Origin: Saccharothrix sp. S26
GTDB taxonomy: Bacteria > Actinomycetota > Actinomycetes > Mycobacteriales > Pseudonocardiaceae
DNA length: 64,000 nt
Reading direction: 5' to 3'
Assembly: GCF_021390395.1 (NCBI RefSeq)
Contig: NZ_JAJUWT010000008.1
Span: forward strand, 1-64,000
Of the stretch, positions 33,706 to 45,391 are shown in pieces. A program made the translations under genes and the position numbers. The notes under the pieces are model-generated. The model saw only the letters and a program-made list of their open reading frames with translations, did not search any database and was not told the DNA's origin. Within the stretch, counting starts at the first letter, position 1; every line of letters starts with the position of its first letter.

Positions 33706-33769
33706 ACCGACAGGTTTGAGCCTCACTCGGCTGGGTTATTAACCACGGGCAACGTCCTGCAACCTTTGG

Positions 33770-35719
33770 GTGACCACTCGTCACCAGCCTGGATTCGGAA
33801 CGACGGGGAAGGCGAAGCTGTCCGACGTGGACGAGGAGCTCGCGGCACTGGCCGAGGCCCACGGGGTGGCCACCCACTACGAAGACGCCAACCAACGTCG
33901 AGCCGACGTCGACCCGGACGTGGTCGTGGCGGTCCTCGCCCAACTGGACGTGGACGCGTCGACACCGGAGGCGGTGCGGCGCGCGCTCGCCGCCCCCAAG
34001 TCGCCGCCGCGCACGGTCGTCCTGCGCGAGGGCGACGTCCTGGAGGAGAGCGGCACGGTCGAGCTGGAGGACGGCGGCACGGTCGAGCTGCCCGCCGCGC
34101 TGCCGCCGGGCTACCACCGGCTCGGTGAGCGGACCGTGATCGTCGCGCCGCGCAAGCTCCCTCCCGTGCCCCGGTCGTGGGGGTGGATGCTCCAGCTCTA
34201 CGCGATGCGCTCGGCCGAGTCGTGGGGCATGGGCGACTACGCCGACCTGGCCACCCTGGCCCGGCGCAGCGCCGCCGAGCTGGGCGCGGGCGTGCTGCTG
34301 GTCAACCCCGTGCAGGCGGTCAGCCCGACGCTGCCGGTGGAGCGCTCGCCGTACTCGCCGTCGAGCCGCCGCTTCGCCAACCCCCTCTACCTGCGCATCT
34401 CCGACATCCCCGCCTACCGGGAGGTCGACGCCGCCACCCGCGCGGAGATCGACGCGCTGCGCCCGCCCGACGACACCGACCTGATCGACTACGACGCCGT
34501 GTGGACGGCCAAGGCGACGGCGCTGGAACTGCTCTGGCGGCACGTGGAGCACCGGCAGCCCGAGGGCGAGCTGCTGGGCTTCGCCCGGTTCTGCGCGCTG
34601 GCCGAGGCCCACGGCCCGGACTGGCGCGAGTGGCCGCCCGAGCAGCGCGACCCCGCCACGGCCACCACCGACCCCGAACGGGTGGCGTTCCACGCGTGGT
34701 TGCAGGAGCTGTGCGAGCGGCAGCTGGCCGCCGCGCGGCAGGCCGCGCGCGACGCGGGGATGCCGGTCGGCATCGTGCACGACCTGCCGGTGGGCGTGCA
34801 CCCGGGCGGGGCGGACACGTGGGCGGTGCGCGACGCGTTCGCCGCGGACGTCACGGTCGGCGCGCCGCCGGACGCGTTCAGCAGGATGGGCCAGGACTGG
34901 CGCCTGCCGCCGTGGCGGCCCGACAAGCTGGCCGAGCAGGGCTACGAGCCGTTCCGGGCGGTGGTGCGCAGCGTGCTGCGGCACGCCGACGGCATCCGCA
35001 TCGACCACGTCGCCGGGCTGTGGCGGCTGTGGTGGATCCCGCCGGGCGAGCCGCCCAAGCGCGGCACGTACGTGCACTACGACCCGGACGCGATGCTCGC
35101 CGTGCTGACGCTGGAGGCGCACCGGGCGGGCGCGGTCGTCGTGGGCGAGGACCTCGGCACGGTCGAGCCGAAGGTCACCGAGGCGTTGCACGAGCACGGC
35201 ATGCTCAGCTCGGCGGTGCTGTGGTTCCAGCGCGAGTACGACCTGCCCGACCACCCGCTGATCCCGCCGGAGAAGTGGACCTCCTCGGCCATGGCGAGCA
35301 TCTCCACCCACGACCTGCCGACGGTGGCCGGGTTCCTGGCCGCCGAACACGTCCGGGTGAGAGCCGAACTCGGTCAGTTTGACGGGCCCGTCGACGGGGA
35401 ATACCGGGCCGCCGAGCGTGAGCGCGCGGAGCTGCTCGAACTCCTCAAGCAGGAAGGCGTCCCCGCCGATGACCTCGTCACCGCGTTCCACTCCCTGCTC
35501 GCGAAAGCCCGATCCGTGCTCGTGCTGACCTCGCCGCAGGACGCGTTGGGCGAAGTGCGACAGCCCAACCTCCCCGGCACCACCGACCAGTACCCGAACT
35601 GGCGCATCCCGTTGCCCGTCGCGCTCGCCGACCTGTTCGGCGACCCGCGCGTGCGGCGGGTGGCGGCGGCGCTGGCGGCCGGTCGCACGGGTCCGGCCGG
35701 TGGGAGCGGTCCCCGATGA
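33770..35719 (+). CDS. malQ: 4-alpha-glucanotransferase (amylomaltase)
   Basis: 649 aa GH77 enzyme. It moves maltodextrin segments between chains, releasing glucose. Seen: N-terminal helical ELAALAEAHGVATHYED, QLYAMRSAESWGMGDYADL (~145), GIRIDHVAGLWRLWWIP with the catalytic Asp nucleophile (~410), VVGEDLGTVEPKV with the acid/base Glu (~460), and STHDLPTVAGFL (~515). The start is uncertain: GTG 33770 gives 649 aa, while conserved sequence begins at LSDVDEELAALAE about 16 residues later. The product, longer glucans, feeds glycogen or TreY. First gene of the alpha-glucan block. Confidence 0.92.
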   Translation: MTTRHQPGFGTTGKAKLSDVDEELAALAEAHGVATHYEDANQRRADVDPDVVVAVLAQLDVDASTPEAVRRALAAPKSPPRTVVLREGDVLEESGTVELEDGGTVELPAALPPGYHRLGERTVIVAPRKLPPVPRSWGWMLQLYAMRSAESWGMGDYADLATLARRSAAELGAGVLLVNPVQAVSPTLPVERSPYSPSSRRFANPLYLRISDIPAYREVDAATRAEIDALRPPDDTDLIDYDAVWTAKATALELLWRHVEHRQPEGELLGFARFCALAEAHGPDWREWPPEQRDPATATTDPERVAFHAWLQELCERQLAAARQAARDAGMPVGIVHDLPVGVHPGGADTWAVRDAFAADVTVGAPPDAFSRMGQDWRLPPWRPDKLAEQGYEPFRAVVRSVLRHADGIRIDHVAGLWRLWWIPPGEPPKRGTYVHYDPDAMLAVLTLEAHRAGAVVVGEDLGTVEPKVTEALHEHGMLSSAVLWFQREYDLPDHPLIPPEKWTSSAMASISTHDLPTVAGFLAAEHVRVRAELGQFDGPVDGEYRAAERERAELLELLKQEGVPADDLVTAFHSLLAKARSVLVLTSPQDALGEVRQPNLPGTTDQYPNWRIPLPVALADLFGDPRVRRVAAALAAGRTGPAGGSGPR

Positions 35720-35807
35720 AGCGGACCGCGCACGTCACAGCGCGCGGCCCGGCCGCGGAGTATGGTCAAGCAGTCACCCGCGTCATGGTTGGAGGTGGCA
35801 GTCACCC

Positions 35808-36146
35808 GTGAACACCGACTTGGTGTCCCGCACCGGGCTCGTGCCCGAGCAGATGATCCCCCAGAGCAGCCCGGCGGACGTCTTGGAGACGACCGTCGAA
35901 AGGGCCCTGGTCTCCGTGCGGCCGTCGAACCTGGCCGACCCCCTCGGGGGCGCGCTCCTCGCCGAAGAGTCCCTCGTGAACGCCTTGCGGCGCGTCGAGT
36001 GCGGCTCGGACGGCGCGCTGGCCCAGGCGGTGGCCTGCGCCGAGGCCGCCTGCGAGCACCTGCGCTACGGCGAGCTCCAGGAGGCGCGGCTGCTGCTGGT
36101 CGCCGCGCGCGGCCAGCTCGCCAGGGCCCACACCACCAGACCCTGA
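35808..36146 (+). CDS. Small conserved-looking hypothetical protein in the glucan block
   Basis: 112 aa from GTG 35808, with GGAGGTGG 9 bases upstream and TATGGT (35761-35766) as a possible -10. Mainly helical ([40 protein letters not shown]). No known motif or membrane segment. It lies between malQ and glgX, spaced 88 and 49 bases; a role in glucan metabolism is suggested only by position. Confidence 0.6.
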   Translation: MNTDLVSRTGLVPEQMIPQSSPADVLETTVERALVSVRPSNLADPLGGALLAEESLVNALRRVECGSDGALAQAVACAEAACEHLRYGELQEARLLLVAARGQLARAHTTRP

Positions 36147-36195
36147 CCCAACGGCAGGGGTCGAATCGTTCTCGCTCGTCCGGAGGAAAAACCCT

Positions 36196-38315
<2,120 letters not shown>

Positions 38316-38319
<4 letters not shown>

Positions 38320-40598
38320 GCGCCGCACCCGGTCCCGCCACCGGCTCGACCCCGGAATTGTCGGACCCCGCCGGTAAGATCGAGACAGGGGACCCCCAGG
38401 GGGGACCCCTGCGCGGCGAGCCCGTCGGTGGCCCGCCGGCGTCGACCTACCGCATCCAGTTCACGCCCGACTTCACGTTCGCCGAAGCCGAAGCGGTGGT
38501 CGACTACCTCGACGCGTTGGGCGTCGGCGCGCTGTACGCGTCACCGGTGCTCGAAGCGGTGCCCGGGTCGACCCACGGCTACGACGTGGTCGACCCGACC
38601 CGCGCCCGCGAGGAGCTGGGCGGCGAGTCCGGGCGGGTGGCGCTGCACAAGGCGCTCAAGCGGACCGGGCTCGGGTTCGTGCTCGACATCGTGCCCAACC
38701 ACATGGCGGTCGGGCCCGACGACGTGAACAAGTGGTGGTGGGACGTGCTGCGGCACGGCCGGCAGTCGCGGTACGCGCAGTACTTCGACGTCGACTGGGA
38801 CTCCGGGCCGCTGCTGCTGCCGTTCGCGGGCGACGAGGCGTCCGAGGAGGAGCACGAGCACTACCGGCTGGTGTTCTGGCGGCGCGGCAACACCGAGCTG
38901 AACTACCGGCGGTTCTTCGACATCACCACGCTGGCCGCCGTGCGCGTCGAGGACCCCGAGGTGTTCGACGCGACGCACGGCGAGGTGCTGCGCTGGGTCG
39001 CGGCGGGCGAGGTGACCGGCCTGCGGGTCGACCACCCCGACGGCCTGGCCGACCCCGGCGGCTACATGAAGCGGCTGCGCGAGCGCTCCGGCGTGTGGCT
39101 GGTGGTGGAGAAGATCCTCGGCACGGACGAGCGGCTGCCCGCGAGCTGGCCGGTCGACGGCACCACCGGCTACGACGCGCTGCGCGAGGTGTGCGGGCTG
39201 TTCGTGGACCCCGCGGGCGAAGCGGCGTTCACCGAGCTGGCGGGGGAACTGGGCGTGCCCACCGACTTCGCCGAGGTCGAGCGGGAGTGCCGCGAGCTGG
39301 TCACCAGGACGATCCTGCGCGCCGAGGTGCGCCGGATCGCGGCCCTGGTGCGCGACGCGGACCCCGCCGAAGCCGAACGGGCGGTCGCCGAGGTCATGGT
39401 GCACTTCCCCGTCTACCGCTCCTACCTGCCCGAAGGGCTCGACGCGTGGGCGGCGGCGGTGCGCGCGGCGACGTCGCCCGCGGTCGCGGCGCTGGACCGC
39501 CAGGTGCGCGCCGAACCGCAGGGCGAGCTGGCCACGCGCATCCAGCAGACGTCCGGCATGGTCGTCGCCAAGGGCACCGAGGACACCGCGTTCTACCGGT
39601 TCACCCGGTTCGTGGCGCTCAACGAGGTCGGCGGCGCGCCGGACCGGTTCGGGGTGTCGCCCGCCGAGTTCCACGGGCGCGCGGCGCAGCGCGAGGCGGC
39701 CGCGCCCGCGGCGATGACGGCCCTGTCGACCCACGACACGAAGCGGTCGGAGGACGTGCGGGCACGGCTCGCGGTGCTGGCGGAGCTGCCCCACGAGTTC
39801 GCCGAGGCGGTGCGCCGGTGGACCGCCGCGCACCCGATCGACGAGCCGTCGCTCAACGCGCTGGCGTGGCAGTCGCTGGTCGGCGCGTGGCCCATCACCG
39901 CCGACCGGATGCGCGCCTACCTGGACAAGGCCGCCAAGGAGTCGAAGGTCCGCACCACGTGGATCGACCACGACGAGGCGTTCGAAGCGGCCGTGGCGGC
40001 GTGGCCGGAGCAGGTGCTGACCGGTCCGGTGGCCGCCGAGGTGGCTTCGTTCGTGGACCGGATCGTGGCCCCGGGCTGGTCCAACGCGCTCGGGCAGAAG
40101 CTGGTGCAGCTCACCGCGCCCGGCGTGCCGGACGTCTACCAGGGCACCGAGCTGTGGGACCTGTCCCTGGTCGACCCGGACAACCGCCGACCGGTCGACT
40201 ACGACGTGCGGCGACGGCTGCTCCAGCGCATCGAGGACGGCTGGCTGCCCGACGTGGACGACTCGGGCGCGGCCAAGCTGCTCGTCGTGCAGCGCGCGCT
40301 GCGGTTGCGCCGCGAGCACCCCGAGCTGTTCCGCGGCTACCGGCCGTTGGAGGCGTCCGGGCTGACCGCGCGGCACGTGGTCGCGTTCGAGCGGACCGGG
40401 CTGGTCGCGGTGGCGACCCGGCTCCCGGTGGGCCTGGCGAACGCGGGCGGCTGGGGCGACGCGGTGCTGCCGCTGCCACCGGGGGAGTGGGTCGACGTGC
40501 TGACCTCCCGGCCGGCCGCACCGCGGTTGGCGGACCTGCTGGACCGCTACCCGGTGGCGCTGCTGGTCGACCGCCGGCGGCTCGGACAAGCGGACTGA
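38316..40598 (+). CDS. treY: (1->4)-alpha-D-glucan 1-alpha-D-glucosylmutase (malto-oligosyltrehalose synthase)
   Basis: 760 aa. It turns the reducing end of maltodextrin into an alpha,alpha-1,1 linkage. Family motifs: [80 protein letters not shown] (nucleophile Asp), [15 protein letters not shown] (acid Glu), [16 protein letters not shown] ~39-residue polar extension ([19 protein letters not shown]) precedes the barrel; the loop between [15 protein letters not shown] and [11 protein letters not shown] looks shorter than I expect for the family. GTG 38316 overlaps the glgX stop. It acts with treZ. Confidence 0.94.
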
Positions 40599-40610
40599 CT
40601 GGGGAGATCT

Positions 40611-42338
40611 GTGAGTTTCTCGGTGTGGGCGCCGGCGCGCGAACGCGTCCGGGTGCGGGTCGACGGCCGTGACCACGAGATGACGGCCGGTGCCGGCGGG
40701 TGGTGGCACGCGGACGTCAGCGGGCTCGACTACGGGTTCCTGCTCGACGACTCCGACGACGTGCTGCCCGACCCTCGGTCGCGGTGGCAGCCGGACGGCG
40801 TGCACGGGCCGTCCCGCGTCTACGACCACTCGGCGTTCCGGTGGACCGACCAGGCGTGGACCGGGCGCGCCCTGCCCGGCGCGGTCCTCTACGAGCTGCA
40901 CATCGGTACGTTCACGGCGGCGGGCACGTTCGACGGCGCGATCGAGCGGCTGGACCACCTGGTCGACCTCGGCGTCACGCACGTCGAGGTGCTGCCGGTG
41001 AACTCGTTCGACGGCACGGCGGGCTGGGGCTACGACGGCGTGCTGTGGGGTGCGGTGCACGAGCCGTACGGCGGGCCGGACGGGTTCAAGCGGTTCGTGG
41101 ACGCCTGCCACGCGCGCGGGTTGGCCGTGCTGCTGGACGTGGTCTACAACCACCTCGGGCCCTCCGGCGCGTACCTCGACCGGTTCGGGCCGTACTTCGC
41201 GGGCAGCAACGACTGGGGACCGGGCCTCAACCTCGACGGCGAGGGCTCCGACGAGGTCCGCCGGTACGTGGTCGACAACGCGCTGGACTGGCTGCGGGAC
41301 TTCCACGTGGACGGGTTGCGGCTCGACGCCGTGCACGCCCTCGTGGACCGCAGCGCGCTGCACGTGCTGGAACAACTGTCCGTCGAGGTGGAAGCGCTGT
41401 CGGCCGCCGTGCGCCGGCCGTTGACGTTGATCGCCGAGTCGGACCTCAACGACGCCAAGCTCGTGACCGCGCGTGAAGGCGGCGGCTACGGCCTGCACGC
41501 CCAGTGGGACGACGACCTGCACCACGCGCTGCATGTGGCGTTGAGCGGTGAGACGTTCGGCTACTACCCGGACTTCGAGGGCGCGCTGGGCCGGACGCTG
41601 CGCGAGGTGTTCTTCCACGCGGGCACCTGGTCGTCGTTCCGGGGCCGCAGCCACGGCCGCCCGGTGGACCGCGACCGGCTGCCCGGCCACCGGTTCCTGG
41701 CCTACCTGCAGAACCACGACCAGGTCGGCAACCGCGCCACCGGCGACCGGCTGTCGGCGACGGTGTCGTGGCGGCGGCAGGCGGTCGGGGCGGCGATCGT
41801 GCTGTGCTCCCCGTACACGCCGATGATCTTCATGGGCGAGGAGTGGGCGGCGAGCACGCCGTGGCAGTTCTTCGCGTCGTTCCCGGACCCGGAGCTGGCC
41901 GAGGCGGTGCGCACTGGTCGGCGGCGCGAGTTCGGCCGGCACGGGTGGGGCGAGTCGGAGGTGCCCGACCCGATCGACCCGGAGACCGTGCGGCGGTCGA
42001 CGCTGCGCTGGGACGAGGTGTCCGCGCCCGGTCACTCCGAGCTGCTCGACCTGTACCGGGCGTTGATCGCGCTGCGCCGCACGCGCCCGGAGCTCGCGGA
42101 CCCGCGGCTGGACCGGTTCGTGGTGCGCGAGGACGGTCCGGTGCTCGTGCTGCACCGGGGCTCGCTGAGGGTGGTGTGCAACCTCGGGGACGACACCGAG
42201 GTGCGGCTCGACGTCGAGGCGGGCGAGGTGCTGCTCGCGTCGGCGGAGGTGAAGGTGGACGGGCAGGCGGTGCACCTGCCCGCCGACTCCTTCGCGATCG
42301 TCGACCGCGCTGCGGTCACTCCCCCGGGTCGGGGGTGA
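40611..42338 (+). CDS. treZ: Malto-oligosyltrehalose trehalohydrolase
   Basis: 575 aa GH13. It cuts free trehalose from the product of TreY. Seen: short N-terminal beta domain (SFSVWAPARERVRVRVDG), YELHIGTFTAAGTFDGAIER, HVEVLPVNSFDGTAGWGYDG, VLLDVVYNHLGPSGAYLDRF, HVDGLRLDAVHALVDRSALH with the nucleophile Asp (~240), LIAESDLNDAKLV with the acid Glu (~275), QNHDQVGNRATGDRL and MGEEWAASTPWQFF. GTG 40611 after GGGGAGA, 12 bases from the treY stop. Last gene of the block; its 3' end overlaps the convergent ANTAR gene by 23 bases. Confidence 0.95.
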   Translation: MSFSVWAPARERVRVRVDGRDHEMTAGAGGWWHADVSGLDYGFLLDDSDDVLPDPRSRWQPDGVHGPSRVYDHSAFRWTDQAWTGRALPGAVLYELHIGTFTAAGTFDGAIERLDHLVDLGVTHVEVLPVNSFDGTAGWGYDGVLWGAVHEPYGGPDGFKRFVDACHARGLAVLLDVVYNHLGPSGAYLDRFGPYFAGSNDWGPGLNLDGEGSDEVRRYVVDNALDWLRDFHVDGLRLDAVHALVDRSALHVLEQLSVEVEALSAAVRRPLTLIAESDLNDAKLVTAREGGGYGLHAQWDDDLHHALHVALSGETFGYYPDFEGALGRTLREVFFHAGTWSSFRGRSHGRPVDRDRLPGHRFLAYLQNHDQVGNRATGDRLSATVSWRRQAVGAAIVLCSPYTPMIFMGEEWAASTPWQFFASFPDPELAEAVRTGRRREFGRHGWGESEVPDPIDPETVRRSTLRWDEVSAPGHSELLDLYRALIALRRTRPELADPRLDRFVVREDGPVLVLHRGSLRVVCNLGDDTEVRLDVEAGEVLLASAEVKVDGQAVHLPADSFAIVDRAAVTPPGRG

Positions 42339-42816
42339 GCCAACCCACCTCGGTGAGCTTCTCGGCCAACAGCCGACCGGCCAGCTCGACCTGGTCGGCG
42401 AGCTGTCTTCGCACTTCAGGCCGGTCGTCCCCGGAGAACTGCGCCGCGTCGTAGGCCGCGACGAGCCTGCGCGCCGCGTTCACCACCTCCACGCCCGGCC
42501 ACTCGGCGAGCGGGAGCGGGCGGTCGTCCGGTTCGGGGGAGGTGTGGACGGCGCGCACGGCCTGCCGCGGCCCCAGCTCGGCGGAGAGGTCCAGCAGCTT
42601 CAGCGCTATCGTGTGCAGCTTCACGTTGTGGTGCTGTGACATCCGCACGAGCAGCTGGAAGCCCTCCTGGGGCGTGCAGCCCTGCACGGCGGATATCAGG
42701 CCGGTGGCCTGCCCGATCACGGTGCGCGTCTGCACCGCTTTGCGCAGTCCCACGATCTCGGCCTCAAGGCTGGCGATCCGCGCGGTCAGCGAATCGTGCC
42801 CGTTGTCCCCGACCAC
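42316..42816 (-). CDS. ANTAR-domain protein (probable RNA-binding antiterminator)
   Basis: 166 aa from GTG 42816, preceded by GAGAGGA. An ANTAR region lies at ~10-75: ARIASLEAEIVGLRKAVQTR, VIGQATGLISAVQGCTPQEG, FQLLVRMSQHHNVKLHTIAL. ANTAR domains bind tandem hexaloop RNA stems to prevent termination. No receiver or GAF domain precedes it with this start; upstream in-frame codons (to 42984) encode Pro/Ala-rich sequence without motif. The C-terminal ~80 residues are helical and unassigned. Target transcripts unknown. Convergent with treZ. Confidence 0.8.
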   Translation of the reverse strand: MVGDNGHDSLTARIASLEAEIVGLRKAVQTRTVIGQATGLISAVQGCTPQEGFQLLVRMSQHHNVKLHTIALKLLDLSAELGPRQAVRAVHTSPEPDDRPLPLAEWPGVEVVNAARRLVAAYDAAQFSGDDRPEVRRQLADQVELAGRLLAEKLTEVGWLTPDPGE

Positions 42817-43024
42817 GGTCGGGCTCCTCTCTCGCACGTCGGTACCGGTCAGCCAGGCCAGCAGTGCGAGAGCGTGGGGGCACGCGGGTGCCAGCACCGG
42901 CAAGCCCACAGCTCTCGCTGACCCTGGTGCCCTTGCGGGTGCCGGGTGGCTTGCGGCTGGCTTTTCAACCGCGTAGACGATCACCGTAGTAGAGGATGGG
43001 CCCTGCGGTGCAACTGGAGGGGTT

Positions 43025-43384
43025 TCAGCGTGGCGGGAGGACGCAGAACTCGTTGCCCGCGGGGTCCGCGCACACCACCCACGGCAGGGCCGGGTCGGCG
43101 TCCACGACCCGCGCCCCCAGGCCGGTCAACCGCTCGACCTCCGCGTCCCGGTCGCCGTCGGGCACGAGGTCGAGGTGCAGCCGGTTCTTCCCCCGCTTCG
43201 GCTCGGTCACGGGTTGTAGCAGCAACGTCGGCCCGTCGCCCGCCAACTCGGTGTACTCCACCCCTTTCGGGTCCGTCCACCGACGTGCCACTTGGTGGCC
43301 GAGCGCCGCGCGCCAGAACTCCTCCAAGGCGCTGACCTGGCCGGATGGGCAGTCGACGGCGATGGCGAGGATGCGTGAGGTCAT
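43025..43384 (-). CDS. VOC-family (glyoxalase-like) protein
   Basis: 119 aa. Starts MTSRILAIAVDCPSGQVSAL, with LEEFWRAALGHQVARRWTDP and the second-half NRLHLDLVPDGDRDAEVERL, VVCADPAGNEFCVLPPR, the repeated beta-alpha-beta modules of the vicinal-oxygen-chelate fold. The putative metal residues (His in LHLDL, Glu in NEFCVL) are visible. Such small VOC proteins in actinomycetes are mostly uncharacterised; they may isomerise or bind antibiotics. Divergent from the CsbD gene; 72-base gap. Confidence 0.85.
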   Translation of the reverse strand: MTSRILAIAVDCPSGQVSALEEFWRAALGHQVARRWTDPKGVEYTELAGDGPTLLLQPVTEPKRGKNRLHLDLVPDGDRDAEVERLTGLGARVVDADPALPWVVCADPAGNEFCVLPPR

Positions 43385-43456
43385 GCCGTGCTGGTTTCCC
43401 CGTTCGGGCGAGGGGTACCCGTCGGTAGCACAGCAGTCCCGACGAGAGGAACGGTC

Positions 43457-43639
43457 ATGGGGACCGACGACAAGGTCAGCAACAAGGCCGAAGAGCTCAA
43501 GGGCAAGGCGAAGGCGGCCGTCGGCGACGCCACCGACAACGAGCAGTGGCAGGCCGAGGGGCGCACCGAGCAGGCCAAGGGCTCGCTGAAGCAGGCAGGG
43601 GAGAAGGTCAAGGACGCCTTCCGTGGCGACGACCACTAG
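43457..43639 (+). CDS. CsbD-family stress-response protein
   Basis: 60 aa. GTDDKVSNKAEELKGKAKAA and GDATDNEQWQAEGRTEQAKG SLKQAGEKVKDAFRGDD fit CsbD: a small hydrophilic helical protein induced by general stress (SigB regulon in Bacillus). ATG 43457 follows GAGAGGAACGG. Its last 17 bases overlap the start of the UdgX gene, so the two are probably made from one transcript. Molecular function unknown. Confidence 0.88.
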   Translation: MGTDDKVSNKAEELKGKAKAAVGDATDNEQWQAEGRTEQAKGSLKQAGEKVKDAFRGDDH

Positions 43640-44255
43640 TCGCACCGCCGGCGCCGCCGAGTTCGTGCCCGAGGGCGCGGACCTGGCGGCGCTGCGGCGT
43701 GCGGCCACCGGCTGCCGCGGCTGCGAGCTGTACAAGCCCGCGACCCAGGTCGTGTTCGGGTCGGGGCCGGAGACCGCCAGGCTGGTGCTCGTCGGCGAGC
43801 AGCCCGGCGACGTGGAGGACCGGCAGGGCGAGCCGTTCGTCGGACCCGCCGGCCGGCTGCTGGACAAGGCGCTGGACGAGGCCGACCTGGCCCGCGAGGG
43901 CGTCTACCTGACCAACGCGGTCAAGCACTTCAAGTTCGTGCCCGCCGAGCGCGGGAAGCGGCGCATCCACAAGACGCCGACGCGCGGCGAGGTCGTGGCC
44001 TGCCTGCCGTGGCTGCGGGCCGAGCTGGCGCGGGTGCGGCCCGACCTGGTCGTCTGCCTGGGCGCGACGGCCGCGAAGGCGGTGCTGGGCAGCTCGTTCA
44101 AGGTCAGCGAACGCCGAGGTCGGGTCGAGCGGGTCGAGGACCAGGACGTGATCGCGACCGTGCACCCGTCCGCGGTCCTGCGCGCCCCCGACCGCGACGA
44201 GGCGTACCGGGGCTTCGTCGCCGACCTGCGGGTCGTGCGCGCCCACCTGGGCTGA
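43623..44255 (+). CDS. udgX: UdgX-type uracil-DNA-binding protein/glycosylase
   Basis: 210 aa. Class 4/5 UDG-type: motif I GEQPGDVEDRQGEPFVGPAG (~58-77), the UdgX-specific loop KRRIH (112-116, His116), and motif II VHPSAVLR (~180). Cys31, Cys34, and later Cys (VVACLPW, VVCLGAT) fit a 4Fe-4S cluster. UdgX binds uracil in DNA and becomes covalently bound to the abasic site through the loop His, protecting it during repair. GTG 43623 overlaps csbD by 17 bases, an unusual link with a stress protein. Followed by a hairpin terminator (44292). Confidence 0.93.
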   Translation: MATTTSRTAGAAEFVPEGADLAALRRAATGCRGCELYKPATQVVFGSGPETARLVLVGEQPGDVEDRQGEPFVGPAGRLLDKALDEADLAREGVYLTNAVKHFKFVPAERGKRRIHKTPTRGEVVACLPWLRAELARVRPDLVVCLGATAAKAVLGSSFKVSERRGRVERVEDQDVIATVHPSAVLRAPDRDEAYRGFVADLRVVRAHLG

Positions 44256-44291
44256 CCTGCTCCGGAACGTGAAACGGCCCCCTGACCACTT

Positions 44292-44309
44292 CCCGCACCG
44301 GGGTGCGGG
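44292..44309 (+). terminator. Small hairpin after udgX
   Basis: CCCGCACC / GGTGCGGG around GG; 36 bases after the udgX stop. The loop is tight, so the innermost pair probably opens. Confidence 0.45.
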
Positions 44310-44656
44310 CCGAGCTGGACTGGGCTCGGGATCACGGGGGCCGGGTGGCTGCCTGGGATTCGCCCAGACCACCTGGGAAAGGTAGTCCTAGCGGACAGCC
44401 ACCTCACGACGAGTCCTATAGCTATTCAACTTCGGACCACCTCCTTCCTCGTGTACTGCGAACCTATGCGAGCCTCCGCGACCCTCGCAACGTAAATTCC
44501 GGGATCGCGGCGAGCAGCGGTGCGGCTGACCGTCCCGTCGGGTTCGGCGCGGTGAGGTTGGTCACCGTCGGGCTTCAACGGTCATCGTGCCGAAATCGGA
44601 GTGCGGGGTCCGATTCCCGCCGGATCGGAATGCGCTGCGGCGGCAGGATCGTCGGC
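44310..44656. other. Intergenic region upstream of the second SDR
   Basis: ~350 bases, less GC-rich than the rest over 44395-44510 (CTATAGCTATTCAACTTCGG). No gene supported. A TCCGAT/ATCGGA inverted repeat at 44609-44629 and a T-arm-like GGTCCGATTCCC string do not add up to a tRNA. The SDR start at 44657 has GCGGCAGGA upstream. Confidence 0.45.
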
Positions 44657-45385
44657 ATGAACTTCGACGGCAAGGTCGCCCTGGTCACGGGCGGCAGCAG
44701 GGGTATCGGGGCGGCGATCGCGGTGCGGTTGGCGGAGCTGGGCGCGGACGTCGCGATCACCTACCGCACCAGCCCCGGCGACGTGGTGGACCGGGTGAAG
44801 GCGCTCGGGCGGCGGGTGGTGGCCGTGCGGGCGGACAGCGGTGACGCGGAGGCGGTGGTCGCGGCGGTCGAGGAGACCGCGGCGGTGCTGGGGCGGTTGG
44901 ACGTGCTGGTGAACAACGCGGGCGAGTTCATCGTCGGGCCGGTGGAGGAGCTGGGGGTGGCGGAGTTCGACCGGACGTTCGACGTGAACGTGCGGGCGGC
45001 GTTCGTGGCGGTCAAGGCGGCGTTGCCGCACATGGGGCCGGGCGGTCGGGTGATCGGCATCGGCAGCAACGTGTCCGAGCGGGCGGTGTTCCCGGGGTTC
45101 TCGCTGTACGCGGCGTCCAAGGCGGCGTTGGCGGGGATGACCAAGGCGTTGGCGCGCGAGTTGGGGCCGCGCGGGATCACGGTGAACCTGGTGCACCCCG
45201 GTGCGACGGACACCGCCTCCAACCCGGCCGACGGCCCCGGTTCGGACGTCGTGCGCGGCTTCACGGCGGTGGGGCGTTACGCGGAGCCGGCGGAGATCGC
45301 GGCGGCGGTGGCGTTCCTGGCGTCCGATGAGGCCGGTTACGTGACCGGCGCGCAGTTGCACGCCGACGGCGGCTTCACCGCCTGA
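44657..45385 (+). CDS. SDR-family oxidoreductase
   Basis: 242 aa classical SDR. TGGSRGIGAAIAVRLAE (~11-27, cofactor loop), NNAG (~86), catalytic Ser in IGIGSNVSE, YAASK (~148-152), and YVTGAQLHADGG at the end. The Arg-rich start of the second strand (TYRTSPGD) suggests NADP(H). It resembles 3-oxoacyl reductase or glucose dehydrogenase-type enzymes; substrate unknown. ATG 44657 (MNFDGKVALV). Its stop is 6 bases before the compound inverted repeat. Confidence 0.88.
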   Translation: MNFDGKVALVTGGSRGIGAAIAVRLAELGADVAITYRTSPGDVVDRVKALGRRVVAVRADSGDAEAVVAAVEETAAVLGRLDVLVNNAGEFIVGPVEELGVAEFDRTFDVNVRAAFVAVKAALPHMGPGGRVIGIGSNVSERAVFPGFSLYAASKAALAGMTKALARELGPRGITVNLVHPGATDTASNPADGPGSDVVRGFTAVGRYAEPAEIAAAVAFLASDEAGYVTGAQLHADGGFTA

Positions 45386-45391
45386 CCTCCG

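Noticed and set aside
38357..38400. TAAGATCG-like promoter inside the treY 5' end
   Set aside because: Hexamers are spaced too closely, and glgX-treY are coupled by a GTGA overlap, so an internal promoter is not needed.
44540..44640. tRNA-like T-arm string GGTCCGATTCCC
   Set aside because: The stem and loop lengths do not match a T-arm, and no acceptor, D or anticodon arms can be placed around it.
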